Counted from the first letter of the stretch, positions 25,897 to 39,316 are shown. The stretch is 64,000 nucleotides of DNA from Lycorma delicatula (GCF_047948215.1 NC_134456.1:199590034-199654033); one strand, 5' to 3'. Translations and numbers: made by a program. The notes: a model not told the origin generated them from the sequence alone.

Positions 25897-26017
25897 ATGA
25901 ATTATAGATGCAATAACCGAGTGAGCCTACATAATTTTTACGATATATATAATCTCTACACCATATACCTCCTACAAACCGCCTGAGGAAATTGTAATAT
26001 CGTGCATAATTATATGA

Positions 26018-26034
26018 TATATATATATATATAT
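26018..26034. repeat. (AT)n microsatellite
   Basis: A short pure AT tract, about 120 bp from the previous one. Confidence 0.85.
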
Positions 26035-27258
26035 CCTTATATTTTCTTATGATATGTTATATATAAAAATTATCAAATATAAAGAAACAGCTCTGTAAAA
26101 ATTTTCGTTCGGGAAATTTTAAATAGATAAATAATTAACTATATAGTCGCAAAAAAGTATGTAATTACAAAGAGGAGACTGGAATAACAACCTGCAGACA
26201 CACGTTAACCTAACTTTTCTCTTTTTAAATGAGCTTTAAATGCAAGCAAAACGATTAAAAAACACAAGAGAAATTATCCAAACATAAACATCGATTATTA
26301 CGTAATTATTTTACTTTATAATAATTCTAAATTTTACCTCTAAGTCTAACAATATATCGGATATAATAAAACCGGTCGAGCATGTAATTACATAAAACAG
26401 TATCTATACAACGCTACTAATTTATTTAACTACAAACAATAAGAGATAATTATTTATTATAAAAAGCTATATAAATTTTACTACCTATTTAACAGAATTT
26501 ATTTAAACCTAGGAAGGAATTTCAAATTAAAAATAAATTTAATTATAGTATAGATAATGACGTAACGTTCTAATTAAATTCAGTAAGTCGGAATAGATTT
26601 ATACATTAAAAATTAGTTTTTACTCTCAACAAATTTTCACTGTACTCTAAGATAAACAACATATCAGCCATTTTATCCAATTTATATTTTCCAGTCGGTA
26701 AAGGAAAACTAAAATACAATTTTAAAAAATCTTATAAATTTAATTAGATTTTCTATTACATATAAGAATCTTATCAACTTATTTCTGTACGTACACTTCT
26801 AACAAAATACGGGTTGTAAAGTGAATTTAACTGAAAGGTCTCTTTTAGTGAAGTTGAGTGGACGGTCCATAAAGTTAAGTTGACGATAGTAGAATTGCGT
26901 CCCTACTCCATTCGTTCACAAGAAGAGAAGCTCTTTTCAAGACTCAAAGGGTCTCAGAACCAATTACCCTCAACTGTACTTTCGACCATCTGATTGGACT
27001 TAAAAATTGCCTCAGCAGTCGGGCCGTTCAACAAGTTTGTCTTTTCTTTTTTTTCATGATGGTAGTAGTTATTAAATTTTATTTAGCATCTTTACAGAAT
27101 TATTGACTTATGGAAGTAACCATGCTTACATATAGACAGACATCGATCTCAATACATATAAACGGATTACATTTTATATCTTTTGTTTTTACAATTTTAT
27201 CATAATTCTCTAGTAAATTAGAAGCATCAAATTAAAGAATAATAAACATTCTGAACTA

Positions 27259-27298
27259 TTATTATTTATAAATTTTAATGAAAATTTATAAATAATAA
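27259..27298. repeat. Perfect hairpin, 18-bp arms, 4-nt loop
   Basis: Positions 27259-27276 and 27281-27298 are exact reverse complements around AATG. The arms are almost pure A/T. Confidence 0.9.
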
Positions 27299-28639
27299 CA
27301 GCCAACATAATAATTAGTCAACTTGTTATTTTTAATTAACTTTTGTATCGTGCTACTCTTGACATTTTTAATAAGAATTTAATCATAATAATTTACCAAT
27401 TTTAATTTAGAATATAAATATTAATAAAAAAATATTAAATCTATTTTTAAATAAATACAACTGAAATTATATATGGAATTCCAACCCTATTTATATTCGT
27501 AAAGATATTAAATATTAATATTAAAAGTAGTTTAAAAATAAAGCTAAGTAATTGCTGGAGACTTACGTTTAAATCGATATTTACATCTCAAGCTTAAATA
27601 CAACAAGATATGGTTGAAATAAGACGTAAGAACAGATAATATGGATAAAAGATATGAGAAATTATTAAATTAAGAAAAGACGAACAAAAATTATGGAAAA
27701 TCCAACAAAACTAACGGATTATTCTGAAAAGAGAAGAAAATAAGGCTATAAAATATAGGACAGTTTTGAGAGATTAACTCGAGTCAGGGAATTTAAGACA
27801 AAAAAAATTAACAAACTGATAGTGTAACTGAAATTATGAGGTACTGAAATTAAATATGAACATTACACAGTAAAACACTGACGATTCGATCTAAAGAATG
27901 GTTGCAGAAACAATAAATTGTAAAAATATAAATAAATACATTTAACCAAAATATGCTAACATATTGATAAAGTAAATAAATTATTTTTGTAATAAAGTAA
28001 GTCAGAAAGAACGCTGATATCTGATTGTGGTTTATCTAGTCCAGAGTTGGCAATAAATTGCGGATATTTTTCTTTATTTTATTTTTTGTCGTCATTGTTT
28101 AGTGTCAGACGATTATAAGGAATATGGCCTAATGTCATTCACGTATCGACTCGTGTTTTCATGCGAAAAAAATTTATTTGTAAAATATAAGGTTTTTTGT
28201 TTCAAATTTTTATTTACGATCTGTTACATTTTTGTTGAACCTTAAGTAAAATATATCACAGAAATTGACATTAAAAAGGAATCCCCATTGAGATTCCTCA
28301 AAAATTACTTAGGTAATTTTCCTAAGTCCTGTATAGAACTTCTGATGGTAGAAAGTAGAACGTGAACAAGGTAGTTTTGGAGAACTGTACTTTCAAAAGT
28401 ACAATAGAAAAAAAACAATAAAAAGAAAACATAAATGGCAGAAAACAAATGATGACAATAATAATAATAATAAGAATCACAAAAATGGCAGATCGATGAA
28501 ACAATTTGAAAGGAAAAAAACGAAAAAAACAAATGTTAAAAATGGATATGAAAACAATAACGGAAAGGAAGGGAATGAAGGATTGATTAATTAATGTACA
28601 ATTCTCAACGGGTGTAATTACATTATAAAGTTACTAAAA

Positions 28640-28960
28640 TATACTTGTCGCTGCTTAAGTCTTCTCACATCCTTACCATTATCCAGAAGGTTTACGGCCA
28701 AATGGTTAACGTGGTGATTTAGCCGAAGATCATATTTCAAACTGAAATGCTGTATTTCTTCTTTGACGTACTGTAGATCTAAATTTTCGTGGATTTCACT
28801 GTTTTTAGGAAATCACGGCGCCTCAGCAATCCACCTCGCTAGTTTGTTATGAAACCGCTGTTGATTTCAAAATCTGTCTTCCTTGTCATATCCCATAGTT
28901 GGACGCCAATGTTCATGCTGATTACAAAATTGCTGAGTATAAATTTCTGAGTAGGTTATT
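28640..28960 (-). pseudogene. Jockey-like LINE ORF2, C-terminal fragment
   Basis: The minus strand encodes a stretch typical of the region downstream of the RT domain in Jockey-clade LINEs. GVQLWDM (near 28915) is the counterpart of the family's YGIQLWG, and LARWIAEAP-FP follows. Then come the YVKEEIQHFSLKYDLRL (near 28750) and HHVNHLAVNLLDN (near 28700) blocks and VRRLK near the end. One TGA replaces the Trp expected in APWF, and there is at least one frameshift between the QLW block and LARW. Both ends are truncated, and no RT catalytic motif remains. It is a dead fragment. The same blocks occur at 34080-34345, which supports the family call. Confidence 0.85.
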
Positions 28961-28964
28961 AGAT

Positions 28965-30728
28965 AAAAATAACTGAGATTTCCTGCCCATATTATCTTAG
29001 TTTATTTGCATCTCTTTTCTTATTTTTATTCAGACGCAGATTCCACGCTTTCTTGCTAGCGGATTTTATTCATACAAGCTAGGGTTTTTGTACTTCTACC
29101 AACTTAAAAAAATGTACTACTAACTTTAAAAAATGGGGAATAAACTTTTTAAAAATATACAGTTTCATCAACTCGGCACTAAAACCTAACAGGTAAAACA
29201 TTTTTATTGTTTTTTTAAATTTTGACTATTTGTAGTGGTCGTTAAATGAAAGTTTAAAAATATGCCGATAGTTTTTTTTTTTTAATTGGCCAAACGAATT
29301 TTTTACGTTAAAGTTTAAAATAAAAATTGAACAAGTATAATTTATTTAATTTTTATTCAAGGTTTTATGTCGGATTTATAATGTTTTTAATTTATTTTAT
29401 TAAAATTATAATACAATTTTATAAAAATTTAATTATAAAATTTTATATTTTTTTAATTTTATACCGATTTTCCAGCAAACTTTTGTTAAGGAAGTTGAAA
29501 TGTATAATTTGAACATTTTTTTTTCAAGAAATTTTGTTTTCTTCATATTGTAACTTACTCAGCATCGGTCTCGTGATAGAGATAAATCATTTTATACATT
29601 TCATGTGAACAGTTTTGCAGTTAAAGACACAAATAAGCGCAATATTTAAACAAATCATCCTTCAAAAATTAAAGCCTAAATTTTAAGGAATCATTAGAAA
29701 AAAAAATCAAATAAAATATTATTAATTTTCTATTTGGAATTCACTATTGAAATTGTAGTGTTATTCTTTTTTAATGGAAATATATTTACCTGAAAATCTA
29801 TAAATATTTAGCGTAGATAATGATAAGATGGTAAAATTACAAAATATCAATGCATGGATTAAGTTTTACCAATAACTGAAAGAAATTGTAGTAATAAATG
29901 ACATGGCAATACTAGAATCAGGCTAGTTGAACAGACAATACGTCACGTTCACACGTCGGACATGTCGGGTAGAGTTAGGTTGATTGGAAATCAAAATAAC
30001 TTGACTGTAGGAAGAAATCAGTCCGGGCAGCAAAAGCAATGAAGGCATGTTTAATATTCTACACGGGTAATGGTGTACGTGGAGCGAAGGATAGGAAGAC
30101 GGGTAAAGAATGACGAGGGGGCAATGTGGGCAATTCGTTTGATGAAGGTTAATCAATGAGTAGGCTTTAAAATGTTCAATAGTAGATGTCCGATGGACAA
30201 GATTCTTTATAAATACAAACACGCACATGCACATGCAAACACGATTGTCCCCCTTCCACGAATACAATAGATGGATGAGAACAGAGAAACCATATATTAG
30301 GTACAGCAAAATTAAAATAAATTACTACATTAAGATAAAAATTATACATTCTCCTACGTAATATCATATACGCTTATCAGACCAACTTAATTTAAAGTAA
30401 TCCAACTCTACTCTCTTATTCGTTACATATTAAAATAAACATAAAGAAAATAAAGAATTTAAATAAACCAGCCGACAAAAAGAAAATAAGAAAAGAAAAC
30501 AATTTAAAGTTTTTGAATGATAAATATAATTGATCAAGATTATTGTACACAATAAATAAATCAATTCTACTTTTTTTTCATATATCAACGGAAAAACATA
30601 CATTGATGTAAAAAGAACACAGAAAACTGTTATAAATTCATCCCGTAACCTCTAAAGTGTAACATCTTAGCACTTCTGGTTTGTACAGAAATGTGCCAAT
30701 TTTTTAAATGTGACATTTCTTTAAAGAT
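28965..30728. other. AT-rich non-coding DNA, nothing assigned
   Basis: The 128-codon minus frame at 29923-30309 covers a less AT-rich patch (29925-30290), but I recognise no motif in it. The frame at 29327-29512 is AT-rich low complexity. Confidence 0.55.
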
Positions 30729-31790
30729 AAACAAGAGGTGTTAAATGCGATCAAGAAACTCAGCAATCAGAAAAGCCCAGGACCAGACGGTATACCAGCA
30801 GCAATTCTTAAGGGGTTGGCAGAAGCTGTTCCCTGGAAGATGGTGGACGTGGCCAGCTTTGGACATCAAAACCGCATGTTTCCAAGCTGCTGGAAGGCGG
30901 CAAGAACCGTCTTCCTGTCCAAACAAGCCGCGAATATAGATCAAGTTGGATACCGGCCCATAAGTCTTATCAATAATATGGAGAAGACGGCTGAACGACT
31001 TATAGCCTCCAGACTGCAGAATGAGTTAGAGGAGAAGAACTGCCTACACCAAGAACACTACGGCTTTAGGAAAGGGCGTTCCACGATACAGGCGATTAAG
31101 AGAGTTACGGAATGGGCAACAGCAGCCAGAAGCGGTACTCAGAGATCTAGAAGTCTTCCATTACTTGTGTTACTGGATGTAAAAAACGCATTTGGATCTG
31201 TACCGTGGCCGGCGATTATTGATGCTCTAATAAACATGAACATCAGTGTTACATTGTAAATCAGATTAATCAGTACTTACACGATAGACATACTGAGGTC
31301 AGGACTGTTGAGGGCAAGGTAAATTTTCAGATGTTTGGCGGCGTTCCACAGGGGTCCGTTCTAGGACCCATACTCTGGAATGTTTTCTATGATGGAATAT
31401 TCAGGCTTCCTTATCCGGAAGGAGCGAGGATAGTCGGCTATGCAGATGACGTTGCGGTACTGGTGGAAGATAGGGAAGTGGACCGCACACATCATAATCG
31501 GAGCTCACATCATAATCGGGTCAACGAGGGATTGGCTGTATCTGTGCAGTTGAAATGTTTAAGGGATTTTAAATATGCAAGATAGTATTTAACTTCAGTA
31601 ATAGAAAAAAGGGCCAAGCACTCTACACCGGAAGGAAAGGTACGGCTATCCAAGGATGGACCTCATAAATACTAAGAGAGGATTAGGTTGAAGGTGGCAA
31701 TAACACATGAGACCTGAAGATAGGACTTCTTTCAACAGAGCGGCACCCAAATTAAAAGGACTTCTGACCAGCGTAGGGGAAGACACTCTC
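30729..31790 (+). pseudogene. R1-like LINE reverse transcriptase, broken
   Basis: The first frame (30738-31259) holds the N-terminal RT blocks: SPGPDGIPAAIL (residue ~13), GYRPISLINNMEK (~71), HYGFRKGRSTIQAI (~107) and LLVLLDVKNAFGSVPW (~142, with the first catalytic Asp). The second frame (31331-31585, homology from about 31250) continues with GGVPQGSVLGPILWN and the catalytic YADD in ARIVGYADDVAVLVE. One frameshift near 31250 separates them, so the two parts read as one protein if it is ignored. After YADD the match degrades. RAAPKLKGLLTSVG near 31735-31780 resembles the post-RT helix of R1-type ORF2. The endonuclease and C-terminal zinc finger are absent. RT normally copies element RNA at a nicked target, but this copy cannot make an active enzyme. 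Confidence 0.88.
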
Positions 31791-31933
31791 CGCCACCCCA
31801 CCGTTCCTAGCCTTTTTGGGCTTTACTGGTGGTGTCAACTTCGAAACCTCGGCTTTTGACATATTTCAGTCCGCCTCAACCAGGATGCCACCGATGCGAA
31901 ACCCACGAGTGATATTCCGGTATACTATTATTT
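31791..31933. other. GC-richer junction between two opposed LINE fragments
   Basis: This segment separates the plus-strand R1-like fragment from the 3' end of the minus-strand one. Its composition is LINE-like, but I could not assign it to either. Confidence 0.35.
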
Positions 31934-33650
31934 TTACGAACTCAAAACAAAACGCATCTTATCAAGTCTTAAATAAGACTGGAAGGACTTAACTAAGCAA
32001 AGGAACTGAACTACCTGCCCAGTGAAGGTAAAAGTGAGTTCAACAAAAACAAAACAAATCAAAGAACAAAAACATAACTTATAAAACAAAAGATCAACAC
32101 ACAGAATAGAAGAGAAATTCTCTGAGTAATCATTTTCTTTAAGTGTGCTAAGCACACTCTCCAGTTTTGATATAAAACTCTCTACTATTACCCATTCGGC
32201 CTGGCTCCTCCAGTTTATACCGAGATCCAACGCCAACCCGATAAGATCAAGCCGACAGATGGTTTCTGGGCATTAAATCGTACTTTAAGCATTCAAAAAG
32301 AAAATGGTAGGTGTCATCCAATTGTCTAAAATGATGACACATCCCAGAATCTATTAAGCCGAATTTCAACAAATTTTTCCCTAAAAACATCATGGCCGGA
32401 AAGAATTTGCTTCACATATTTATTAGGGTGTACCCAAGAGGCGTTCCGCAAACCAACATTTGGAAAGGATCGCGCGTATAACTTCCGCCCTCTGTCTCAT
32501 CCCATATAGCATGCCACAAGACATTGTCATGTCGTTCAAACTCTCGAACTTTATCCGAAGTCAACTCACCGGACTTCTTAGGAACACACCGCTGCTGCTT
32601 CATTCATAATAAAGCCCACCTTTTTCACGCCTGCAATCACTATGACTGCCTCCCGTGAAAAAGTTCAGTAACCATCCGTTACCGTTAACAATATTAGGCG
32701 TTGAGCCCTTAATAATATGTCCCGATAACTTTTATATTTTGGCCTATCCGTCCAAACAGGTGCCGCATAGTAGCCTCGCATACGCCTTTATACAGGATGA
32801 TCATTGTCTTAAAATTAAGACTTCCCCTTCAAGATTGGCCACACGTCGAATTACCGACATACCTTCTCCACAACGCACTGAAGGTGCTACTTAAATAGCG
32901 GTTTCTCATCAAGAAACAACCCGAGGTACTTTTGAACCTGAATATACTTTATACGCTGGCCTGCCATCGAAGCACGGACTCATCGACTCACTGCCAAACG
33001 GCCTTTGAAGAGCATCATCATGGCCTTTTCCGAGCTGAAAGTCATCTTGTGTTGATGAGTCCACAGTTCAAGCACCCTGCAAGCTTCAGTAGCTCGGAGT
33101 CCAACTGCCCTCCGTGAGCTTCTTTCGACTAGCAGGAGCCCATCGTCAGAATAAGCCACGATGCAACACCCGCTGGGCAACCTCAGCCGCAGAAGAGAAT
33201 CGAACTCCACGACCCACAATAAAGAACCCAACACGCTGACCCGAGAACATCCCTTGGACAGCCTCTTGCCAATCTCATGACTGCCCTCGCGGAGCAGCAC
33301 ATCCTGATGACTGAAGTAACTTTGCATGATTTGCAATTCACTTATAGTAAATTCTCTTTTTTGGAGTTGGTAAATAGTAGAAGGCCACCATAAATTATTA
33401 AATGCTCCGGAAATGTCCAGGAAAATTCCCAGGACATATTCCTTCTCATTGGTCGTTCTCACAGTCATTATACGAAGTATGGAGTCCTCGGTACCCTTTC
33501 CCGGCCGAAACCCGTACTGATTCTTCATTAACAATCTTTTCGAGGTTACAAAATAAGTGGACTCTCTGTCGCCTTAATCCGTTTGGCTACACCAACTTCA
33601 TAAAAATAAGAGGAATTCTGAAGTCCATTAGAAATGAAACATTCAAGTAA
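31934..33650 (-). pseudogene. Second R1-like LINE ORF2, minus strand, degenerate
   Basis: The longest frame (33534-32980) carries QYGFRPGKGTEDSIL, YVLGIFLDISGAFNNLWW (first catalytic Asp retained), a degraded form of the PQGSVLGPLLW block (SKGCSRVSVLGSLLW), and VAYSDDGLLLVE, in which the usual YADD reads YSDD. Further along the minus strand, after several stops, come MCHHFRQLDDTYHFLFEC (near 32340-32290), matching the C-terminal zinc-finger block with one Cys replaced, and AEWVIVESFISKLESVL (near 32190), the end of the protein. The region runs from mid-RT to near the 3' end. It differs clearly from the plus-strand RT beside it, so it is a separate family or a much older copy. It is non-functional. 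Confidence 0.82.
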
Positions 33651-33714
33651 TATCTTCAGGAACTTTGCCCCAAGAATAGTGGTAGATACTCTTCATGGAA
33701 AGCCGCTAAGCATC

Positions 33715-34390
33715 TTCGGCAAGCTCCACCTACATCGTCTCCGTTGAAAGACTGGAAAAGCTTTTGGGAAAATGGAAGTGAGGGTTAATGAGAACTTATC
33801 GAGCATGTGAAATTTACAATGAGAATGAGTGATTGTCCACAGGCATCTAGATTACTCACATGGATCGGGTCTGGTACCTTGGCCTACACTTGGATTGTCG
33901 CCTGAAGTGGAAGGGCCAAGTAGAAAAGAGGAAACAGCTGAACAAGTATAGGAAACTAAACTAGTTGCTGGGCAGACACTCAAATGTATCGTTATCTAAT
34001 AAACTGTTAATCTACAGAGTTATCCTTAAACCGATTTGGAGGTAAGGGATCCAACTGTGGGTACGATGAAAGCAATATTGGCATAATTTAAATATTTCAA
34101 AATAAATTGGTTAGGACTAAAACAGAAGCGCCGTGGTTTGTTAGGAGTAGAGATTTAAGATTATCTACGATTACCTTCTGTTTATGAAGAGATAAAAAAC
34201 AACTGGCTCGCGTTACAAACAGAGTTTTCAGACAAACATGTAAACAGAGATTAGACCAACAAGTAAATTATCTGGCAGTGAATCTATTGGACAACATCGA
34301 TGTCATCAGGTAACTGAAACGTTTCCATGCGCTGGACCTGGGAGATGTGACCAGAGGAGTGAGCGGGAGAAGGAACCTAGAAGTGGGAAC
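33715..34390 (+). pseudogene. Jockey-like LINE ORF2, C-terminal third, broken
   Basis: The blocks read in order on the plus strand: VERLEKLLGKW and VRVNEN (near 33740-33800), HVKFTMRMSDCPQ (33813-33851, after a one-base frameshift), VWYLGLHLDCRLKW (33870-33911), LLGRHSNVSLSNKLLIYRV, LKPIW and GIQLW (33963-34060), FQNKLVRTKTEAPWFVRSRDL (34097-34160), YEEIKNNW (34184-34207), and LAVNLLDN then LKRFHALDL (34273-34350). This is the thumb and C-terminal region of a Jockey-clade ORF2. At least five in-frame stops and three frameshifts kill it. The catalytic RT boxes that would lie just upstream are missing where it meets the opposed R1-like copy. The AT-rich sequence to about 34690 may include its 3' UTR. 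Confidence 0.85.
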
Positions 34391-37300
34391 ACAGGATAAG
34401 TTTGTCTCAGTAGAGTGAACGTCACTTTGATAGTCTAAAAATTACAACTATTTCTATTACCGACGAATGTTTGTTCTGTTCATAGTGTTTTTTTCATATA
34501 TTGGTATTGATGACATTACTTTTATTTTCGTTCTTTTCTACCTGTGATTTATTTCTAGTGCTATCTTAAGTATTGAATTTTACTTGCATTACTTTTGCAA
34601 GTGCTTTTTCTATATATGAGATGTAGAACCTTTGTATGCTTTAATGAGGGTTTCGTCACGGGACCTCTCTTACCGTGACTGTCATTAATCAAATTTACTT
34701 ATGGGCCCCTATGAGATAGCAATTCTAAATTCAAATAGAATTCCTCTATGCAAGGAAACCTTTGGTACAGTTTTTATATTATCTTTTCGGAAAAATAATT
34801 TGACGTTATACTACAATTACATAAATAAAATATTTGCATTACAAAAAAAAGGATCACTTTATTTATGCAGCATAGGTTATCAAATAAATAAGAATTGCAA
34901 GTTTGCATTTTAAAACCAACAAACTGCGACTTGTGATTTGAAAATAAGTATAGATACATGAAAAGAAAAATAAGTAGTTTACAACGAAATAGTAACGAAA
35001 GATGGAGTAAGTTGAAAGTTTTATACAAAAAACGTTAGAATAAAAAAAAAAAATTAAAGCAAAAAATAACTGCAAATATGAACATTTTTATTATTTAGAT
35101 ATGCACGTTCGGGTTTTTAAGTTATATATAGTAAATCGGTAAACGCAGATAAATTGAAGTTAGTACTGAGATCTAAAAGAATAAGGTTCTCGTAAAATAG
35201 TAACGGTGTAACAATGAACTAGACTCGGAGATAATGAGAAACATGTACTCGAAGAAAAATTGAATCCGCAGCACTGAATCCAAGATAAAAACGGAAAGTA
35301 AGGTTTTTATGATGAGGTTTTATTTTTTTAATAAAAAAAAAATTAAATAAAGAAAGCAAGAACAATTATTGTTAAAGAAGATGAAATGCCTCAAAGACAT
35401 AATAACGAATAGAGAAAATTTACAGTAAACGCAATATATACAAACTTCCTCACCATTTTCATCATAAAATTAAGATTAAAAAAGTATAAATCTCTTCGTG
35501 AGATAAAGAAATTTTTTTAAAATTATTTCCAAGAAAAGAGTTTTGATTTCACTCTATCTGTAAAAAAACATCAGACGTAGATATAATTTTACAACACCTT
35601 GAATTTTCAAAAATTCTTTGTTAAAAGCATCCACACTCGACAACGGGAATAAAGTTTAACTTCAATCGAAGAATTTAACTTTATTTAATTTTTTTTGTAG
35701 TTGATAATTTAATTCACCGCATAAGCTTGCAGCTTGTGTTTAGGATAATGAAATGGAAATACTGTAGTGTAAAAAAGAAATCACGCCTTATTCAAACTTG
35801 GGACTTTCAGGATGAAAGACTGAAATGTCACCACCCCGCTAAGTAGGTCAGCAAGTAGTCAACAAGATTTTATTCAAAAGTTTAAAAGATGTAATTAAAT
35901 TAACTTATTAGCGCAGTTATATTAAGAAATAATTATCATCTGCAAAATATTCTTCTTGAAGGAAAATATAAAACAATAATCCTTAAAGCTCACAACTGTT
36001 GTATTTTGCAAGAGTTGACCCATTACTTCTATTTTAATGAAAACTCGTGAATTTAAAATGTATTAGCTAGTAGTAGCATAAAGAAAAATTCATCCAAAAC
36101 CCCAATAAAAAAACCTGCAAATTTAAAAATTCTGGTTTCCATGCATTATTTTCTTTTGGACTTTATTAGATAGTCGATCATTTTCAACGCTTATTCAAGA
36201 TTCACCATCAATTTATACTGAATCAGCGGAACTTACAAATAACCTTTTCTTTGAATAGAAAGTAGAAATATTCGTTTGGGAGTAAAAAAAATATATAAAT
36301 GAATTCTTTGCTTTAAAAAAAAAAATATTATACTTTAAGCCACTTATTTTTATTAGCAAAATCTGCAACCAAATATATTTAAAATAAATAAAATGTTCTG
36401 CGGTTATTTTTATTGAATTAATTTAAAATTGAAAGATATTTTATTTCTAGATGAAGGAAAATATTATATTAGGTGTCATAACTTTAATGATTGTAGTAGA
36501 ACCTACGAAAGACATCAACCACACCTGAAAATGATATAACTACAGTCAAGAGGAACAACAATAACATCCTATGCCAGGTATTTTCAAGAAAAGAGAGGAT
36601 GAACGAAGTTCCCGTTGGTTTTTACATTGAGTAAGATACGCTGTTACATATCCGAAAGCCAAGCTCCCGAGATTTAGGTAATATTCAACCCTTCATGGAC
36701 AGCGTTACTTTGTTATTGACATAAAAATATAATTACTCTCAGAGAGAATATCTCCTGACAAGTACCAAACGAAATTAATCTTTAAAAAATAATTCATCAG
36801 AAATTTTTAACCAAGTTAATATTCCAATTTTTACTAGCTTTTTCTTTCAATTTTAGTTCTAATTTTGTGAAGTAATTGTTTTCTAAAATCATTAAATAAA
36901 ATATAATATATTAGGTCTATTTGTCTTCAATATTAATTTGTAGGCAGCTTTACACGTAATTTATTATGTTTTTTACTTAGATATTTAAATATTAGATAAT
37001 AGCTTAAAATTAATTAAATATAATATTATAAAACATTTAATTAAATATAAACTGTTTATGCTTAAAGGCGAATTATTTTTATTACATATATAATTTTTTT
37101 TTTAACGATGAGCTTTATCACACCTTTTTTTCATTATTATTCGATTTAATCCTTTTTTTATATTACATTTTTTTCTGATCCTGGAAGTATTAAATGTTTT
37201 CGGTAAGTCTGATGTTTTTGCAGGAATGCATTAATAATAGCTATTAGTGTGTTACAACTGTTCAATAACATCTATTATATAATATTTAAATACAGATAAA

Positions 37301-37624
37301 ACAGTTATCGGCTATATTAAATCTCAGTTAAGTCAACAAACAAGAAAAAGAAGCCATACATCGCATGTAAATATATTTTAACATCTCATTTCAAGGCAAT
37401 TATGTTAATAATATAAAATGTCCGATTCAGAACGAGAAATTAACTATAGTGCGGCAGCGATGGGGCTATGAGAAAAATACGTAGCAATTGATCAAAGGCA
37501 ACAAAAAAAGATCCACAAATTTCATTCTGACTTGGCCTTAGAACAATTTTCGTCCAAAAATATGAAAATTATTTTTGACTTAAATTATAATAAAGGATTA
37601 AAAAAATAAAAAAAATACTCACAT

Positions 37625-37653
37625 ACACGCGTGCGCGCGCGCGCACACACACG
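37625..37653. repeat. (CG)n-(CA)n alternating purine-pyrimidine tract
   Basis: ACACGCGTGCGCGCGCGCGC runs into CACACACACG, a mirror of the TG/CG tract at 21969. It has strong Z-DNA potential. Confidence 0.9.
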
Positions 37654-38071
37654 GGTATATATGTATATAAAATATCTTTTTATGGTGCTTATTTTTATTT
37701 ATTAAAATAACAATTCTGATGCACCCATTATCATATAAATTTGCTAAAAAACCTTTCTTTTATATTTTCTAACTTACTATTTATTTGGTTAAAAAAGAAT
37801 CTATTTGATCAAAAAAATAATTAAGAAAAAATTACAACATAGATTATAAATTTGAAAAGATTTATAATTTGTTTCTGTAGTTTTTAGTAGATCGATTTTG
37901 CGTTAACATGCAATGTATGTGTAACCTGTACATCATACAGAGTACAGATAAAATTTCTATATAAATATATTTTTATGAATTTAAATTTTTAAAGTGGTTA
38001 TTAGAAAATTAAAATTTAAGTTAGAAAACGTTCTAAATTTTACAATAAGACTAATAAATACACTTATTATT

Positions 38072-38076
<5 letters not shown>

Positions 38077-38122
<46 letters not shown>
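38077..38122. repeat. (TA)n microsatellite
   Basis: About 22 uninterrupted TA units, the longest pure TA tract in the window. Confidence 0.95.
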
Positions 38123-38129
<7 letters not shown>

Positions 38130-39316
38130 TAAAAAAAGCTTAATTGAAAGAACTTAATTTTCGAAAAATTACTATGACGAGTATGAATTAACGTTGAGAA
38201 ATGGAGCTAATCTCTGAATGCAGTTGTGGGTAGTGGATTCGGATCTACATAGCTCCTAATATTTATGTCTTAACCTAAAAAGTGTTAGTTGTATGAAACG
38301 TATTAATAATATAATTATTATTTTACTCAATTTTTCTTTTACGCAGATACTGCAGGAAAAAGTTAAAAATGATAGAAAGTGGAGTTGTATTTAACGAGAC
38401 AAATCACGTAACAAGGTATATCTTGCCTTAATTATAATTATAATAGAAAATCGGTAAATTAACCTAAATAGAAGCTATGGTACTGAATACTTTGTAAAAA
38501 GCCTTACGCCTTAAGCCTACTCATAAGTTTTATTTGAACTATATCATCATATCTTGTAAATCAAAATTTTCTGGAAAATTATGATTCAATGTGATTTCTA
38601 TAAATAAAACAATTCTAACTGAAATAAATCCTTAACAAAATTGATAACTACAAATGGTATACTAGAAATTGCCTACAAGTTTTTATCAGTGTAAAACATC
38701 TTTAAAGAAAAAAATTATTAAAAAAACATTTAACTTATACAAAAATGTACGATTTGTCTTCGAACAGAAATAAATAAACGTAATTAAACAACTTGAAAAA
38801 TTAATGAAAACAGAATTTTATCTAATGACACTTAACAAAATTATAAGTAAATATTATATTATATACAATAATTGTATTTTACCAACGATGCCATGTAAGA
38901 AAAACTTAATTTAAATTATTATTATTTTTCATATAATTATACTTTTAGGCTGTTGATTTTTTCTCAGTTAGTTCTCGTTTTCATTAAAAAAAAAATAATA
39001 AAATAACTATTATGCGTCAGAACGTATTAATTAATTTGTTTGAAAATGTAGCGTTGCAAAAAATTAATGAAAAAAGAAAAAAACAATTCTGACAGGTAAT
39101 TAACTCCTTTTAAAAAAATAATTTGTTTCCTAACGAATTTTCAGTAAATTTACTTAAGCTTTTCAATAAAAAGTGTACGCAAAATAAATTACTCTTATCA
39201 ACAACCAACAAATAACATAAAATACAAATTAAAATAACGACGAAATTTATGTTAAGTGCATTCAATTTTATGTAAACATTTTTGCGAACAAATTAAAAAT
39301 TTTTAATTTACATTTT

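Larger units (their letters stand above)
23700..28610. other. AT-rich non-coding DNA with microsatellites and a hairpin
   Basis: No gene is supported. The 64-codon minus frame at 24807-25001 and the frames at 28305-28532 have no recognisable domain. 24750-25050 and 26830-27010 are slightly less AT-rich, but I could not assign them to a family. Confidence 0.55.
34400..39316. other. AT-rich non-coding DNA with microsatellites
   Basis: No gene is supported. The mutually overlapping frames at 34701-34913 (plus), 34774-35028 and 34863-35075 (minus) are AT-rich low-complexity translations. Confidence 0.55.

Noticed and set aside
29923..30309. 128-codon minus-strand protein
   Set aside because: It is rather less AT-rich than its surroundings, but no domain, repeat or homologous motif could be recognised. 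A chance open frame cannot be excluded, so it is not called a gene.
32655..33117. Plus-strand frames of 79 and 61 codons
   Set aside because: They are antisense to the minus-strand R1-like reverse transcriptase and contain no motif.
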